This document shows positions 1-7,918 of a DNA stretch of 64,000 bases, piece after piece. Where the stretch lies: assembly GCF_033441515.1 (NCBI RefSeq), contig NZ_JAWQJT010000001.1, forward strand, positions 2,170,001 through 2,234,000, read 5' to 3'. Position numbers and translations under genes: made by a program. Origin of the DNA: Amycolatopsis solani (GTDB lineage: Bacteria > Actinomycetota > Actinomycetes > Mycobacteriales > Pseudonocardiaceae). The notes beneath the pieces are model-generated. The model saw only the letters and a list, made by a program, of their open reading frames with translations, was not told the DNA's origin and ran no database searches. Each line of letters starts with the position of its first letter. Position 1 is the first letter of the stretch.

Positions 1-872
1 CGACGCTCGGCGGCGAGCTGGGCCGGGCGGTCGCGGTCAACGACGCCGGGATCGCCGTGGGCTGGGCCTACGACGCCGGCGACGTGGGGCGCGCGGTCCG
101 CTGGGCGCCGGACGGCTCGGTCACCGCACTCCCGTCGGCGGGGTGGTCCGGCGCGGACGTGCTCAGCGAGACGGGCGTCGTCGCCGGCGGTGACACGGCC
201 GGATCCGTGCGCTGGGACGCGAACGGCGTCGCCACCGCACTCGCCGCGCTGCCCGGCGGCGGCCCGACCACGGTCACCGGCATCACCGCGGACGGCGCGC
301 TGATCAGCGGCACCGCCCAGGACGCCGCGGGCAACCAGCACGCGGTCCGCTGGAACGCCATCGGCGCGATCACCGACCTCTCGCCGGGCAACCCGGGTGC
401 TTCGACGGTCGCGATCAACGACTTCGGCGTGATCGCCGGGACGATCACCGAGGACAGCCACGACGTCGCGGTCGCCTGGACGCGCGACGGACGGCAGGTG
501 CGGCTCGCCTGGCCGGCGTCCCCGGCCTCCTCGCGGCCGGCCGCGATCAACCGCGCGGGCGTGGTCGCCGGCAGCGGGTACGTCGACTTCGCCCAGAACC
601 GGGCGGTGCGCTGGACCGCGACCGGTGCCGCCGTGCTGGAGCAGGCGCGGCGTTCGGAAGCGGTGGCGCTCAACGCGTCCGGCACGGCCGTCGGCAACGT
701 CGAATCGGTGGCCGCCCGCTGGACCCCCGACGGCACGCTGACGAGCCTCGGCACGCTGCCGGACGGCTCCGCCAGCTGGGCCACCGGGATCGCGGCCGAC
801 GGGACGATCATCGGCCTGGCCACGACGTCGGGTGGCGCGGGCCAGCACGCGGTCTACTGGCCGGCGGGCTGA
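1..872 (+). CDS. HAF-repeat extracellular protein, 3' portion (5' end outside window)
   Basis: The reading frame is open from base 3, so the true start lies upstream of the window and only about the last 289 residues are present. The protein is built from repeated units of roughly 40 residues with the pattern A-V-R-W, then T/G-x-L-x-x-L, then A-x-x-I-N-D-x-G-x-I-x-G. This matches HAF-type repeats, known from secreted bacterial proteins and thought to fold as a beta-propeller-like array. At least six units are visible. No enzymatic residues are recognisable. The function is unknown; a secreted structural or binding role is inferred only from the repeat type. Confidence 0.7.
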   Translation, partial: TLGGELGRAVAVNDAGIAVGWAYDAGDVGRAVRWAPDGSVTALPSAGWSGADVLSETGVVAGGDTAGSVRWDANGVATALAALPGGGPTTVTGITADGALISGTAQDAAGNQHAVRWNAIGAITDLSPGNPGASTVAINDFGVIAGTITEDSHDVAVAWTRDGRQVRLAWPASPASSRPAAINRAGVVAGSGYVDFAQNRAVRWTATGAAVLEQARRSEAVALNASGTAVGNVESVAARWTPDGTLTSLGTLPDGSASWATGIAADGTIIGLATTSGGAGQHAVYWPAG

Positions 873-1034
873 CGCGTTCGGCGGCCCGCCCGGCCCGGAT
901 TGGTCACCGCGGCGGTGGGGTGGGACACAGGAATCGGCACGCATGATCTTCGTGGCGACGGGCAACCGGGCTCCGGGACGGTGAGAGCGTCCCGGACCGA
1001 AACCCCGTATCCGTCAACGAAAAGGGGACGTTTC

Positions 1035-1505
1035 ATGCGTACGATCCGCCGCACCATCGCCGCCGGGGCACTGGCGCTGCCGCTCACCTTCGGCGCCGCG
1101 GGCATCGCGTCCGCCGACAGCTTCGGCAGCACCGAAGTCCAGGCCGGCCCGGACGGCGCCGCGACGCACTCCGTGCAAGCGGGCACGCACCACGGCTCGA
1201 GCACGTTCCGCGAGAACTCGACCGCCGCCGGCCCGGACGGCGCCGCCACCAGCGGCACCTCCGCGTCCGCCGACCGCAACGGCGACAGCCAGTACCGGCA
1301 GCACGCGGGCAGCGCGACGAAGGACGGCGTGGCCACCCAGGACACGTCGGCCGACACCGGCCGCGACGGCAGCCAGTACCGGCAGCACCAGGGCTGGGCC
1401 GGTCAGCAGGGCGCCGGCTCGAGTGAGACCCACGCGAGCACCGGCAGCGGCCACGACAACAGCGAGGGCGTACTGAGCGGCACCCTCGGCGCGATCGGCC
1501 TCTGA
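1035..1505 (+). CDS. Small secreted repeat protein of unknown function
   Basis: This 156-residue protein has a Sec signal peptide at about residues 1 to 27: a basic start (MRTIRRT), a hydrophobic core and an A-S-A cleavage site before DSFGS. The mature part is hydrophilic, rich in Gly, Ser, Thr, Asp and Gln. It contains repeats: the P-D-G-A-A-T segment occurs twice and S-Q-Y-R-Q-H occurs twice. The ATG at 1035 is chosen because an AAAGGGG ribosome site lies 7 bases upstream and the signal peptide starts there; the in-frame codons before it look non-coding. No cysteines or catalytic motif are visible. I do not recognise a family. Confidence 0.75.
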   Translation: MRTIRRTIAAGALALPLTFGAAGIASADSFGSTEVQAGPDGAATHSVQAGTHHGSSTFRENSTAAGPDGAATSGTSASADRNGDSQYRQHAGSATKDGVATQDTSADTGRDGSQYRQHQGWAGQQGAGSSETHASTGSGHDNSEGVLSGTLGAIGL

Positions 1506-1512
1506 TCGAACG

Positions 1513-1554
1513 CCATGAGGGGCACCTCCACAGCCGTGGAGGTGCCCCTCATGG
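1513..1554. terminator. Perfect 19-bp hairpin between convergent genes
   Basis: The arms at 1513-1531 and 1536-1554 are exact reverse complements with an AGCC loop. The hairpin lies just after the stop of the secreted protein and just before the stop of the oppositely oriented oxidase, so it can serve as a bidirectional terminator. No clear U-tract follows on either strand. Confidence 0.8.
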
Positions 1555-1560
1555 CCGAGC

Positions 1561-2529
1561 TCAGCCGGCCGCCGCGGCCACCTCGGCGATCGCCTTCGCG
1601 TCTTCCTCGCCGAACGTCTCCTCGAGGTGCTCCGGCGAGTAGTCCAGGTCGATCTGCTCCACCGGCATCCCCCGCGCCGACTCGATCGCGCCGAGCCGGC
1701 GCTGGGCGCGGTCCGCCGCGTACTGGATGATCTCCTGCGGGTCGTTGTCGAACGGCAGTTCCTCGAACTGGTTCTGCACCCACTGGATCATGTCGAGCGC
1801 GTGCGGGAGCAGCTCGCCCATCCGCTGCTGCACCGCGTCCCACAGCGAGTCGTCCGCGGCCACGTGGCGGCGGCACGTGAACGTCCCCCACGCCATGTGG
1901 CGGCGCTCGTCGTCACCGATGCGGCGGACCAGTTCCTGCATGCCCGGCAGGATGTTGTGCTGGGTGCAGATCAGCTGCCACGAGTAGTAGCCCGTCAGCG
2001 CGAGACTGCCTTCGATCACGTGGTTGTACGTCACGCTCGCGCGGATCTGGTTGAGCGGGCTGGGATCGTCCTCCAGCGCGCGCAGCGACTGCGGCAGCTC
2101 CTCGTAGAACAGCTTGCGGTAGTGCGGGTTCTCGGCGACGAACGGGTGGAGGTCCGCCGTCAGCCCGACGGCGTCCATCCACCGCCGGAACACTTCCGTG
2201 TGCTTGGCTTCCTCGAAGCAGAACTGCGTCAGGTACATCTCGTCGCCGAACCGGCCGGTCGCCGACATCGCGCGCATGAACGGCTGGATGTCCTCGGTCA
2301 CCGCCTCCTCGCCGGCGATGAACTGCGCGACCAGGTACGTCGTGCTGCGCTGCTGCTCCGGGTTGAGCGTGTCCCAGCCTTCGCGTTCGCGGCTGAAGTC
2401 GATGTCGGCGGGATTCCAGAACTTCTTGTTGCCCTTGACGAACAGCCGCAGCGGGAACGAGTCCCAGTTGAGCCCGCCCTTGCGCAGTGAGGAAAAGCCG
2501 GTCCGCAGCTCGGACAGCGTGTCGGTCAT
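1561..2529 (-). CDS. R2-like ligand-binding oxidase (R2lox)
   Basis: This ferritin-like four-helix protein of 322 residues resembles the R2 subunit of ribonucleotide reductase but belongs to the Mn/Fe R2lox family. The metal ligands fit E75, E107, H110 (E-E-A-K-H), E173, E208 and H211 (D-E-R-R-H). Val77 and Tyr168 stand where R2lox proteins form their Tyr-Val ether crosslink. The family binds a long-chain fatty acid and performs two-electron oxidation; the physiological substrate is unknown. Its ATG overlaps the stop of the upstream tetR by 4 bases, so the two are translationally coupled. No R1 subunit gene is nearby, which argues against a role in nucleotide reduction. Confidence 0.88.
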   Translation of the reverse strand: MTDTLSELRTGFSSLRKGGLNWDSFPLRLFVKGNKKFWNPADIDFSREREGWDTLNPEQQRSTTYLVAQFIAGEEAVTEDIQPFMRAMSATGRFGDEMYLTQFCFEEAKHTEVFRRWMDAVGLTADLHPFVAENPHYRKLFYEELPQSLRALEDDPSPLNQIRASVTYNHVIEGSLALTGYYSWQLICTQHNILPGMQELVRRIGDDERRHMAWGTFTCRRHVAADDSLWDAVQQRMGELLPHALDMIQWVQNQFEELPFDNDPQEIIQYAADRAQRRLGAIESARGMPVEQIDLDYSPEHLEETFGEEDAKAIAEVAAAAG

Positions 2530-3125
2530 CGTTTCACTCCATTGTGGACGAATTGGCGGATGGCGGGTGCCACCACGGCGGTGACGGCGTCGGCCGCCTC
2601 CGCCGCGGAGTGTGTCGGGAGCACCAGGTGCGACAGGGAGAGCCGCACGACGGTCTCCGCGAGCAGGGCCGCGGACTCCGTCGAAAGGCCGGGCTCGAAC
2701 TCCCGGTAGTGCCCGGCGGCGAGTTCGGCGGCCGCGGTGAGGATGGGCTCGCCCCTGGTCGTGAGCAGCGGCAGCAGGTCCTCGCCCGCTTCGGTGCCGA
2801 GCGCCGCCGCGACCAGGCGGTTCTCCCGCGCGTGCTCGATCGTGTAGACGACGGCGTCGTGGATGCCCCCGAGGAGCCCGTCCGCCGTTTCGAACCGCTG
2901 CCGGATCCCGTCGAGGAACTCCGCCGCGGTGCGCAGCGCCACCGCCTGGGTCAGCGCCGCCTTGCCGCCGAACTCGTTGTAGACGGTCTGCCTGCTCACC
3001 CCGGCCCGCGCCGCCACGTCGGCCATCCGCAGGCCCGCGTGCCCGCGGTCCGGCAGCAGCTCGGCGGCGGCGTCCAGCAGTGCTTCCCGCAGGGACGCCT
3101 TCGTCCGGTCAGTGAAGCTGGTCAC
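2526..3125 (-). CDS. TetR family regulator of the R2lox operon
   Basis: This is a 199-residue TetR-type repressor. The N-terminal helix-turn-helix is at about residues 30 to 55 ([19 protein letters not shown]). The ligand-binding C-terminal half is divergent. It is the first gene of a two-gene operon with the R2-like oxidase. A candidate operator palindrome at 3134-3160 sits 9 bases before its start codon, so it probably represses its own operon. The start (GTG or ATG variants) is taken at the farthest upstream codon compatible with that operator. The inducing ligand is unknown, although a lipid would suit the oxidase. Confidence 0.85.
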   Translation of the reverse strand: MTSFTDRTKASLREALLDAAAELLPDRGHAGLRMADVAARAGVSRQTVYNEFGGKAALTQAVALRTAAEFLDGIRQRFETADGLLGGIHDAVVYTIEHARENRLVAAALGTEAGEDLLPLLTTRGEPILTAAAELAAGHYREFEPGLSTESAALLAETVVRLSLSHLVLPTHSAAEAADAVTAVVAPAIRQFVHNGVKR

Positions 3126-3133
3126 ACCCTCAC

Positions 3134-3160
3134 CTTGACATAAATCATCTCGGTGTCAAG
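3134..3160. promoter_or_regulatory. Candidate TetR operator/promoter of the R2lox operon
   Basis: CTTGACA at 3134-3140 and TGTCAAG at 3154-3160 are exact inverted repeats 13 bases apart. The right arm, read on the minus strand, is also a TTGACA-like -35 box. The position directly upstream of tetR fits an autoregulatory operator. Confidence 0.6.
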
Positions 3161-3220
3161 ACGCTGTACACAATCGGCTTACGTGTAAAAGTGTCGGTGG
3201 TCCCGGCTACCGTGGCGGGT

Positions 3221-3838
3221 GTGGGCATCACGGTGGGGTTCGACCTCGACATGACACTGATCGACGCGCGGCCGGGCATGGCCGCGGCGATGAACGCGCT
3301 CGGCGCCGAATCCGGCCTGCCGCTGGACGGCGCCGCGTTCGCGGCCAACCTCGGCCCGCCGCTCGACGACATCCTGCGCGGCTTCGAGGCGCCGGAGGAG
3401 CGCATCCCGGGGCTCGTCGACCGGTTCCGCGCGCTGTACCCGGACATGGTCGTGCCGAGCACCGTCGCGCTGCCGGGCGCGGTCGAGTCGCTGCGCGCGG
3501 TGCGGGACGCGGGCGGGCGCACGCTGGTCGTCACCGGCAAGTACGGGCCCAACGCGCAGCTGCACGTCGACGCGCTCGGCCTGGACGTCGACGAGGTCGT
3601 CGGCGAGCTGTGGTCGACGCAGAAGGCCGAGGCGCTGCTCGCGCACGACGCGCGCGTGTATGTCGGAGATCACGCCGGCGACATCCGCGGCGCGCTGGCC
3701 GCCGGGGCGATCGCGGTCGGCGTCACGACGGGTCCGTGCGATCGCGCGCTCCTGCTCAGCGAAGGAGCGGAGGTGGTGTTCGAGTCGCTGACGGAGTTCC
3801 CGGACTGGTTCGAGAAGACGTTCGCGGCCGTGCCTTAG
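3221..3838 (+). CDS. HAD-superfamily hydrolase
   Basis: This 205-residue phosphatase-like protein has HAD motif I as F-D-L-D-M-T-L near the N terminus, with two aspartates as nucleophile and acid-base. Motif II is the L-V-V-T-G segment, a lysine follows in S-T-Q-K-A-E, and motif IV is V-G-D-H-A-G-D-I. A helical cap domain lies between motifs I and II, as in phosphoglycolate phosphatase-like members. The GTG at 3221 is chosen because a TACCGT -10 hexamer at 3208-3213 ends exactly 7 bases before it, indicating a leaderless mRNA; the frame is open from 3191. Its stop overlaps the convergent membrane-protein gene by 4 bases. The substrate cannot be told. Confidence 0.85.
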   Translation: MGITVGFDLDMTLIDARPGMAAAMNALGAESGLPLDGAAFAANLGPPLDDILRGFEAPEERIPGLVDRFRALYPDMVVPSTVALPGAVESLRAVRDAGGRTLVVTGKYGPNAQLHVDALGLDVDEVVGELWSTQKAEALLAHDARVYVGDHAGDIRGALAAGAIAVGVTTGPCDRALLLSEGAEVVFESLTEFPDWFEKTFAAVP

Positions 3839-4077
3839 CTCGTTTTCTTGCCCCTGGCCTCGAACACCAGCGCGAGCAGGCCGAGCAGCAGCCCCAACGG
3901 GGTGACGACACCGGCGCCGACGGACAGCCAGATCGGCAGGTTCTCCAGACCGGCGGCGAACATGATGAACACGGTCAGCACGGCGAGCATGCCGAGGGCG
4001 AACAGGCCGATGCCGATCCGCATCAGGAACGGTTTGCCGGGGGCGGCCACGGTGGCCTCCTTCGTCGCGGTCGTCAT
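3835..4077 (-). CDS. Small two-helix membrane protein
   Basis: The protein has 80 residues with two hydrophobic segments at about residues 15 to 38 and 45 to 68, a short hydrophilic N terminus and a basic C terminus ending R-G-K-K-T-S. The ATG at 4077 is preferred because upstream in-frame residues are not membrane-like and look non-coding. It lies between the HAD hydrolase and the cold-shock gene. In position it could match one of the small unknown proteins of the corresponding mycobacterial block. No function is known. Confidence 0.75.
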   Translation of the reverse strand: MTTATKEATVAAPGKPFLMRIGIGLFALGMLAVLTVFIMFAAGLENLPIWLSVGAGVVTPLGLLLGLLALVFEARGKKTS

Positions 4078-4210
4078 GGAACAGAGGGTATCCGCCGGTA
4101 TCGACTTCTCCCCAGGGCGTGTGGCGAGATACCCTTTCAGGAGCGCGCCCTGGGTACGCCCATCGGGCGCGTTCGTCATGAGCGGGACAGCAGAAGGATT
4201 GGTGAGGGAA

Positions 4211-4597
4211 GTGCCGACCGGCAAGGTCAAGTGGTACGACGCGGAGAAGGGGTTCGGGTTCGTCACGCAGGACGGTGGCGCCGACGTCTACATCCGCAAG
4301 GCCGCGCTGCCGCAGGGCGTCGAGGGGCTCAAGGCCGGTCAGCGGCTGGAGTTCGGCGTCGCCGACGGCCGCCGCGGTCCGCAAGCGCTCTCCGTCCGGC
4401 TGCTCGACCCGCCGCCGTCCGTCGCCGAGGCCCGTCGTCGCCCGGCGGAAGAGCTGCACGGCCTGATCGAGGACATGATCAAGCTCCTCGAGCTGAAGGT
4501 GCAGCCGGACCTGCGGCGCAACCGCTACCCGGACCGCAAGCACACCAAGCAGATCGCCGAGATCATGCGCGCGGTCGCCCGGGACATCGATCCCTAG
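4211..4597 (+). CDS. Cold-shock domain protein (CspB-like) with C-terminal extension
   Basis: This 128-residue nucleic-acid-binding protein has a cold-shock domain in residues 1 to about 65 (P-T-G-K-V-K-W-Y-D, then K-G-F-G-F-V). Only part of the usual RNP motifs is kept: the second motif reads A-D-V-Y-I. A basic, helical extension follows, ending R-A-V-A-R-D-I-D-P. This longer form is the type I recall at Rv0871 in mycobacteria. The GTG at 4211 gives the family's standard N terminus; an in-frame GTG at 4202 with AGAAGG upstream is an alternative. It probably acts as an RNA chaperone in the cytoplasm. The stop overlaps the next convergent gene by 4 bases. Confidence 0.88.
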   Translation: MPTGKVKWYDAEKGFGFVTQDGGADVYIRKAALPQGVEGLKAGQRLEFGVADGRRGPQALSVRLLDPPPSVAEARRRPAEELHGLIEDMIKLLELKVQPDLRRNRYPDRKHTKQIAEIMRAVARDIDP

Positions 4598-5070
4598 GCC
4601 TCCAGCCGGAGACCCCACACGTCGCTGGGCAGCAGCCCGGACTCGCCGGTGCCGGCGTTCAGCACGGCCGTGTACTTCTGCACGTCGACCGCCGAGATGC
4701 GGTCGGCGGGCGTCGGCGGCGTGACCGTGTACGCGTAGCGGTCCAGCGACGTGAACGGGATCGGGTCACTCTGCTTGTACTCGCCCTGCGGGGTGACGTA
4801 CTCGTAGACGATCTGCCACGGCGCGTCCGCGACCTCGCCGGGCACGGAGATCTGCACGGGCTTGCCCGGGCGGACCTTCAGCGTCTTCGTGTCGCCCTTG
4901 GCGCTGCACGGCTGCGCGAGCTGCTGCGAGTAGTCGCACGTGAGCACGGGCGTGGTGTTGATCGTGTGGCCGTCGGCGTAGAACGTGACCTCGGCCGGGC
5001 CGGGGGCCGAGCAGCCGGCCACCGCGAACCCACCGGCCGCAAGCAGGGCCACCACCCGGGAACGTCGCAT
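4594..5070 (-). CDS. Putative lipoprotein, DUF2771-like
   Basis: This 158-residue protein begins with a lipoprotein signal, [10 protein letters not shown] then A-V-A-G-C, with the lipobox cysteine at about residue 20. The mature domain has two further cysteines (T-C-D-Y and Q-P-C-S) that could form a disulfide, and a beta-rich pattern. It lies 11 bases after the MFS gene on the same strand, so the two are probably co-transcribed. The pair and its place next to the cold-shock gene resemble Rv0875c and Rv0876c in mycobacteria. The DUF2771 assignment is from memory of that position and length, not from a search. Confidence 0.75.
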   Translation of the reverse strand: MRRSRVVALLAAGGFAVAGCSAPGPAEVTFYADGHTINTTPVLTCDYSQQLAQPCSAKGDTKTLKVRPGKPVQISVPGEVADAPWQIVYEYVTPQGEYKQSDPIPFTSLDRYAYTVTPPTPADRISAVDVQKYTAVLNAGTGESGLLPSDVWGLRLEA

Positions 5071-5081
5071 GGGTTCAGACC

Positions 5082-7049
5082 CTACCGGCGGGGTGCCGCG
5101 TCCCTGGGCAGGCCCTGGGCCGGGAAGCTGCCGGTCGGCTCGGGGCGCAGCGGCCGGTCGCCGCCGAGCCCCGGCACGAGCGAACCGCCGCGGCGCACCA
5201 GGTACGTCTGGGTGAGGCCGACGGCCAGCACGACCGTGATGACCAGGAAGCCGATCCAGTAGGTCGGCGGCAGCAGCAGGCCGACCGCGCCGCCGAGGCA
5301 CCAGGCCAGCTGCAGCACGGTTTCCGAGCGGCCGAACGCCGACGCGCGCGACTCCTCGGGCAGGTCTTCCTGGATGACGGCGTCGAGGCTGATCTTCGCC
5401 AGCGCGCTCGCGGTCGCACCGACCAGGCCGACGATCGCGGCCGTGGCGAGGCCGGGCAGGAGCGTCGCGACCAGCGCGGCCAGCACGCAGCCCGCCACGC
5501 ACCCGACGATCACCTGGTCCGGGCTGCCGAAGTGCAGACGCGAGCCCAGCGCGTTGCCGAGGAAGCCGCCGGCGCCCGCCGCGGCGCCGATCACGCCGAG
5601 CAGCAGCAGCTGCATGAACGGCGTCTGGCCGCTGCCCTCGGTCTGGGCCTTGACGGCGAACGCGGCGAACATCATCAGGAAACCGGTGAGGATGCGGACC
5701 GAGCCGTTGCCCCACAGCGCGACGACGATGTGGCGCCCCATCGGCTGGCGGCGCTTCTTCTCGGTCGGGTGCGCCGAAAGCGACGTCGGGACCTCGCCCT
5801 CGGTGGCTTCCACCCAGGCCGGGATCCGCATCGACTGGACGGCGGCGGCGACGCAGATCAGCGCCGTGAACCACAGCGCGCCCGCCGCCCCGGAGATGGC
5901 GTTGATGCCGCTGGCCAGCGCGCCGAACGCGCCCGCGGCGACCAGGCCGAACGTCGTCAGCCGGGCGTTGGTCTTGGACAGCGTGATTTCCGACGGCAGC
6001 ACGCGCGGGGTGACCGCGGCCTTGAGCACGGTGAACGACTTCGAGAGCACCATCATCCCGAGCGCGGCCGGGTAGAGCAGCCAGTCGTCGAAGTGCAGCG
6101 CCATCACGACGGCCATCAGGCCCTGGCCGATCGACGACGCGCACATCGCGAGCCGGCGGCCGCGCTGCACCTTGTCGAGCGCCGGCCCGATCACCGGCGC
6201 GACCAGCGCGAACGGCGCGATCGTGATGAGCAGGTAGAGCGCCACCTTGCCCTTGCTCTCACCGCTGGTCGCGGCGAAGAACAGGGTGTTGGCCAGCGCG
6301 ATCGCCATCGCCGCGTCGCTGGCGTAGTTCAGCATCACGGCGTAGGTCAGCGAAGTGAGGCCGGACTTCTCGGCGCCGTCGGCCTTCGTCGCGCGCTGGA
6401 AGGCGCCGACGGCCTGGCCGGTCAGCTGGCGGCTGCGCATCGCCGCCACGCGCGTGACGGTGATCTTCTTCGGCAGCTTCGGCGTGCCGCCCGGCGTCCG
6501 CGGTTCCTCGCGCGGCGGCAGCGGTTCGGCCTCCGGCGGCCGCGGCTCGCCGGCGTAGCCACCGGTGTCGTAGTGCTCGTACTCGCCGCTGCCGGGGTAC
6601 CGGTCGCCCTGGTAGAAGCCGCCGGGCTCACGGCGGACGGGTTCGGTGCGGTGCGGGTCGGACGGCGGGTACGGCCGCGCCCCGCGTGGCGGCGGCGGCG
6701 GCCGGTGCCCCATCGGCGCGGCGGCGGTCGGGGCCTCGTTCGCGTCCGGCGAGCCGTAGTAGCCGCCGCGCGGGGGCGGCGGTGGCGCGGGCCGCTCGGC
6801 GCGGGTGGGTGGCGCCGCGCTGCGGTGCTCGACGCGGGTGTGCTCGGCCGGCGGCGGGCCGGGGTGCTCGACGCGAGTGCGTTCCGCGCGGCCGACCGGG
6901 GGCTCGACGCGGGTGGGCTGCGGGTTGCGGGCGGCCTCGCGCCAGCTGCGCGCGTCCGCCGCGCCCGGCTCCGGCGTCCAGCGTCGCTTCGACTTGCGGC
7001 CGCGCGGCTGCGAGCCGGAGCCGTCGGAGCGGGAGCCGAAGAGTGCCAC
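5082..7049 (-). CDS. MFS-type membrane protein with long hydrophilic N terminus
   Basis: The protein has 655 residues. The first 175 or so are hydrophilic and rich in Pro, Arg and Gly, with several tyrosines; they are likely disordered and cytoplasmic. About 12 transmembrane segments follow with MFS-like architecture, separated by a central loop around residue 420. The C-terminal tail is again hydrophilic. A matching protein with the same neighbours is Rv0876c in M. tuberculosis, of unknown substrate. It is the first gene of a two-gene operon with the DUF2771-like lipoprotein. The N-terminal extension may interact with other proteins, but this is speculation. Confidence 0.82.
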   Translation of the reverse strand: MALFGSRSDGSGSQPRGRKSKRRWTPEPGAADARSWREAARNPQPTRVEPPVGRAERTRVEHPGPPPAEHTRVEHRSAAPPTRAERPAPPPPPRGGYYGSPDANEAPTAAAPMGHRPPPPPRGARPYPPSDPHRTEPVRREPGGFYQGDRYPGSGEYEHYDTGGYAGEPRPPEAEPLPPREEPRTPGGTPKLPKKITVTRVAAMRSRQLTGQAVGAFQRATKADGAEKSGLTSLTYAVMLNYASDAAMAIALANTLFFAATSGESKGKVALYLLITIAPFALVAPVIGPALDKVQRGRRLAMCASSIGQGLMAVVMALHFDDWLLYPAALGMMVLSKSFTVLKAAVTPRVLPSEITLSKTNARLTTFGLVAAGAFGALASGINAISGAAGALWFTALICVAAAVQSMRIPAWVEATEGEVPTSLSAHPTEKKRRQPMGRHIVVALWGNGSVRILTGFLMMFAAFAVKAQTEGSGQTPFMQLLLLGVIGAAAGAGGFLGNALGSRLHFGSPDQVIVGCVAGCVLAALVATLLPGLATAAIVGLVGATASALAKISLDAVIQEDLPEESRASAFGRSETVLQLAWCLGGAVGLLLPPTYWIGFLVITVVLAVGLTQTYLVRRGGSLVPGLGGDRPLRPEPTGSFPAQGLPRDAAPRR

Positions 7050-7099
7050 GTCTCAATCCTGCCTTACCGGGGGCCGGTTCCGCCTGCTCATCCGTGCTT

Positions 7100-7867
7100 T
7101 CACGCCGGGACCGGGACGAACCTCACCCGGAACGTGGTCGGCCACTGCTTCCCGGTGAGGAGGAAATCGCCGGTCCCCGGGACGGCGGCGATGCCGTTGA
7201 GCACGTCTTCGGCGCCGGTCGGGTTCACCCTCGCACGCAGTTGACCTGCGTCGATCGTCCCGGTGACGCGCCCGGTGGCGGCGTCGACCCGCAGGATCGT
7301 GTCGGTGTGCCAAACGTTTGCGTAGACGTCGCCACCGACGCACTCGAGTTCGTTGAGCTGGTCGCGCCCGACATCGACGCTCCCGGTCACGGCGAAGGTC
7401 TCCGGGTCGCGGAAGGTGAGCCGCGAAGAGCCGTCGCTCATGACGAGCCGCCCGTCGGCCTGGTGGCAGAGGCCCCAGCCTTCGCCCTGGTAGGGCACCC
7501 GCCGCAGCTCGGCGAGGGTCTTCGAGTCGCGTTCGATGGCGACGCCGTCCTGCCAGGTGAGCTGCCAGAGCGTCGGCCCGAGCACGGTGACGCCCTCGCC
7601 GAACAGCGGCGACGGCAGCGTGGCGGTGACGGCGGGCGGCCCGCCAGGCGGTCCGGCGGTGAGCGTCGACTGCCCGGCGAGGCCGGTGCTCTCGTAGAGC
7701 GTGCCGCCGTCGAATTCGAGGCCTTCGGTGAACGCGGCGGGGTCGTGCGCCAAGGTCGAGACCACCTCGACGGTGAGCCGTTCCGCGCCGGGTTGTTGTT
7801 CGGGAGCACCGGCGCAGCCGCCGAGCGCGGCGGCCAGCAGCAGGGTGGTGACGATCGGCGTGCGCAC
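7100..7867 (-). CDS. Glutaminyl-peptide cyclotransferase, lipoprotein form
   Basis: This 255-residue exported enzyme has a lipobox L-G-G-C near residue 18. The rest is a five-bladed propeller of the plant/bacterial glutamine cyclotransferase type (PF05096). Typical segments are H-D-P-A-A-F-T-E-G-L-E-F, Y-E-S-T-G, Q-L-T-W, G-E-G-W-G-L-C, N-E-L-E, Y-A-N-V-W and G-T-G-D-F-L-L-T-G-K-Q-W-P. It would convert N-terminal glutamine of exported peptides to pyroglutamate outside the membrane. The GTG at 7867 is chosen because CAGGCT on the minus strand (7875-7880) ends 7 bases upstream, a leaderless arrangement. It is divergent from the DUF3027 gene and not part of the mycobacterial block. Confidence 0.85.
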   Translation of the reverse strand: MRTPIVTTLLLAAALGGCAGAPEQQPGAERLTVEVVSTLAHDPAAFTEGLEFDGGTLYESTGLAGQSTLTAGPPGGPPAVTATLPSPLFGEGVTVLGPTLWQLTWQDGVAIERDSKTLAELRRVPYQGEGWGLCHQADGRLVMSDGSSRLTFRDPETFAVTGSVDVGRDQLNELECVGGDVYANVWHTDTILRVDAATGRVTGTIDAGQLRARVNPTGAEDVLNGIAAVPGTGDFLLTGKQWPTTFRVRFVPVPA

Positions 7868-7874
7868 GTTGAAC

Positions 7875-7911
7875 AGCCTGGCACGGGCGCCGCGGATGCG
7901 TGCGGCACAAT
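7875..7911. promoter_or_regulatory. Back-to-back leaderless promoters
   Basis: On the plus strand CACAAT at 7906-7911 ends 7 bases before the DUF3027 ATG. On the minus strand CAGGCT (7880-7875) ends 7 bases before the cyclotransferase GTG. Both genes therefore seem to start transcription at or beside the first base of the start codon. Confidence 0.55.
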
Positions 7912-7918
7912 TGGCCGC

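Noticed and set aside
68..823. Long open frame on the minus strand opposite the HAF-repeat gene
   Set aside because: It mirrors the GC-rich codons of the plus-strand gene, has no recognisable domain and no ribosome site; the repeat periodicity belongs to the plus strand.
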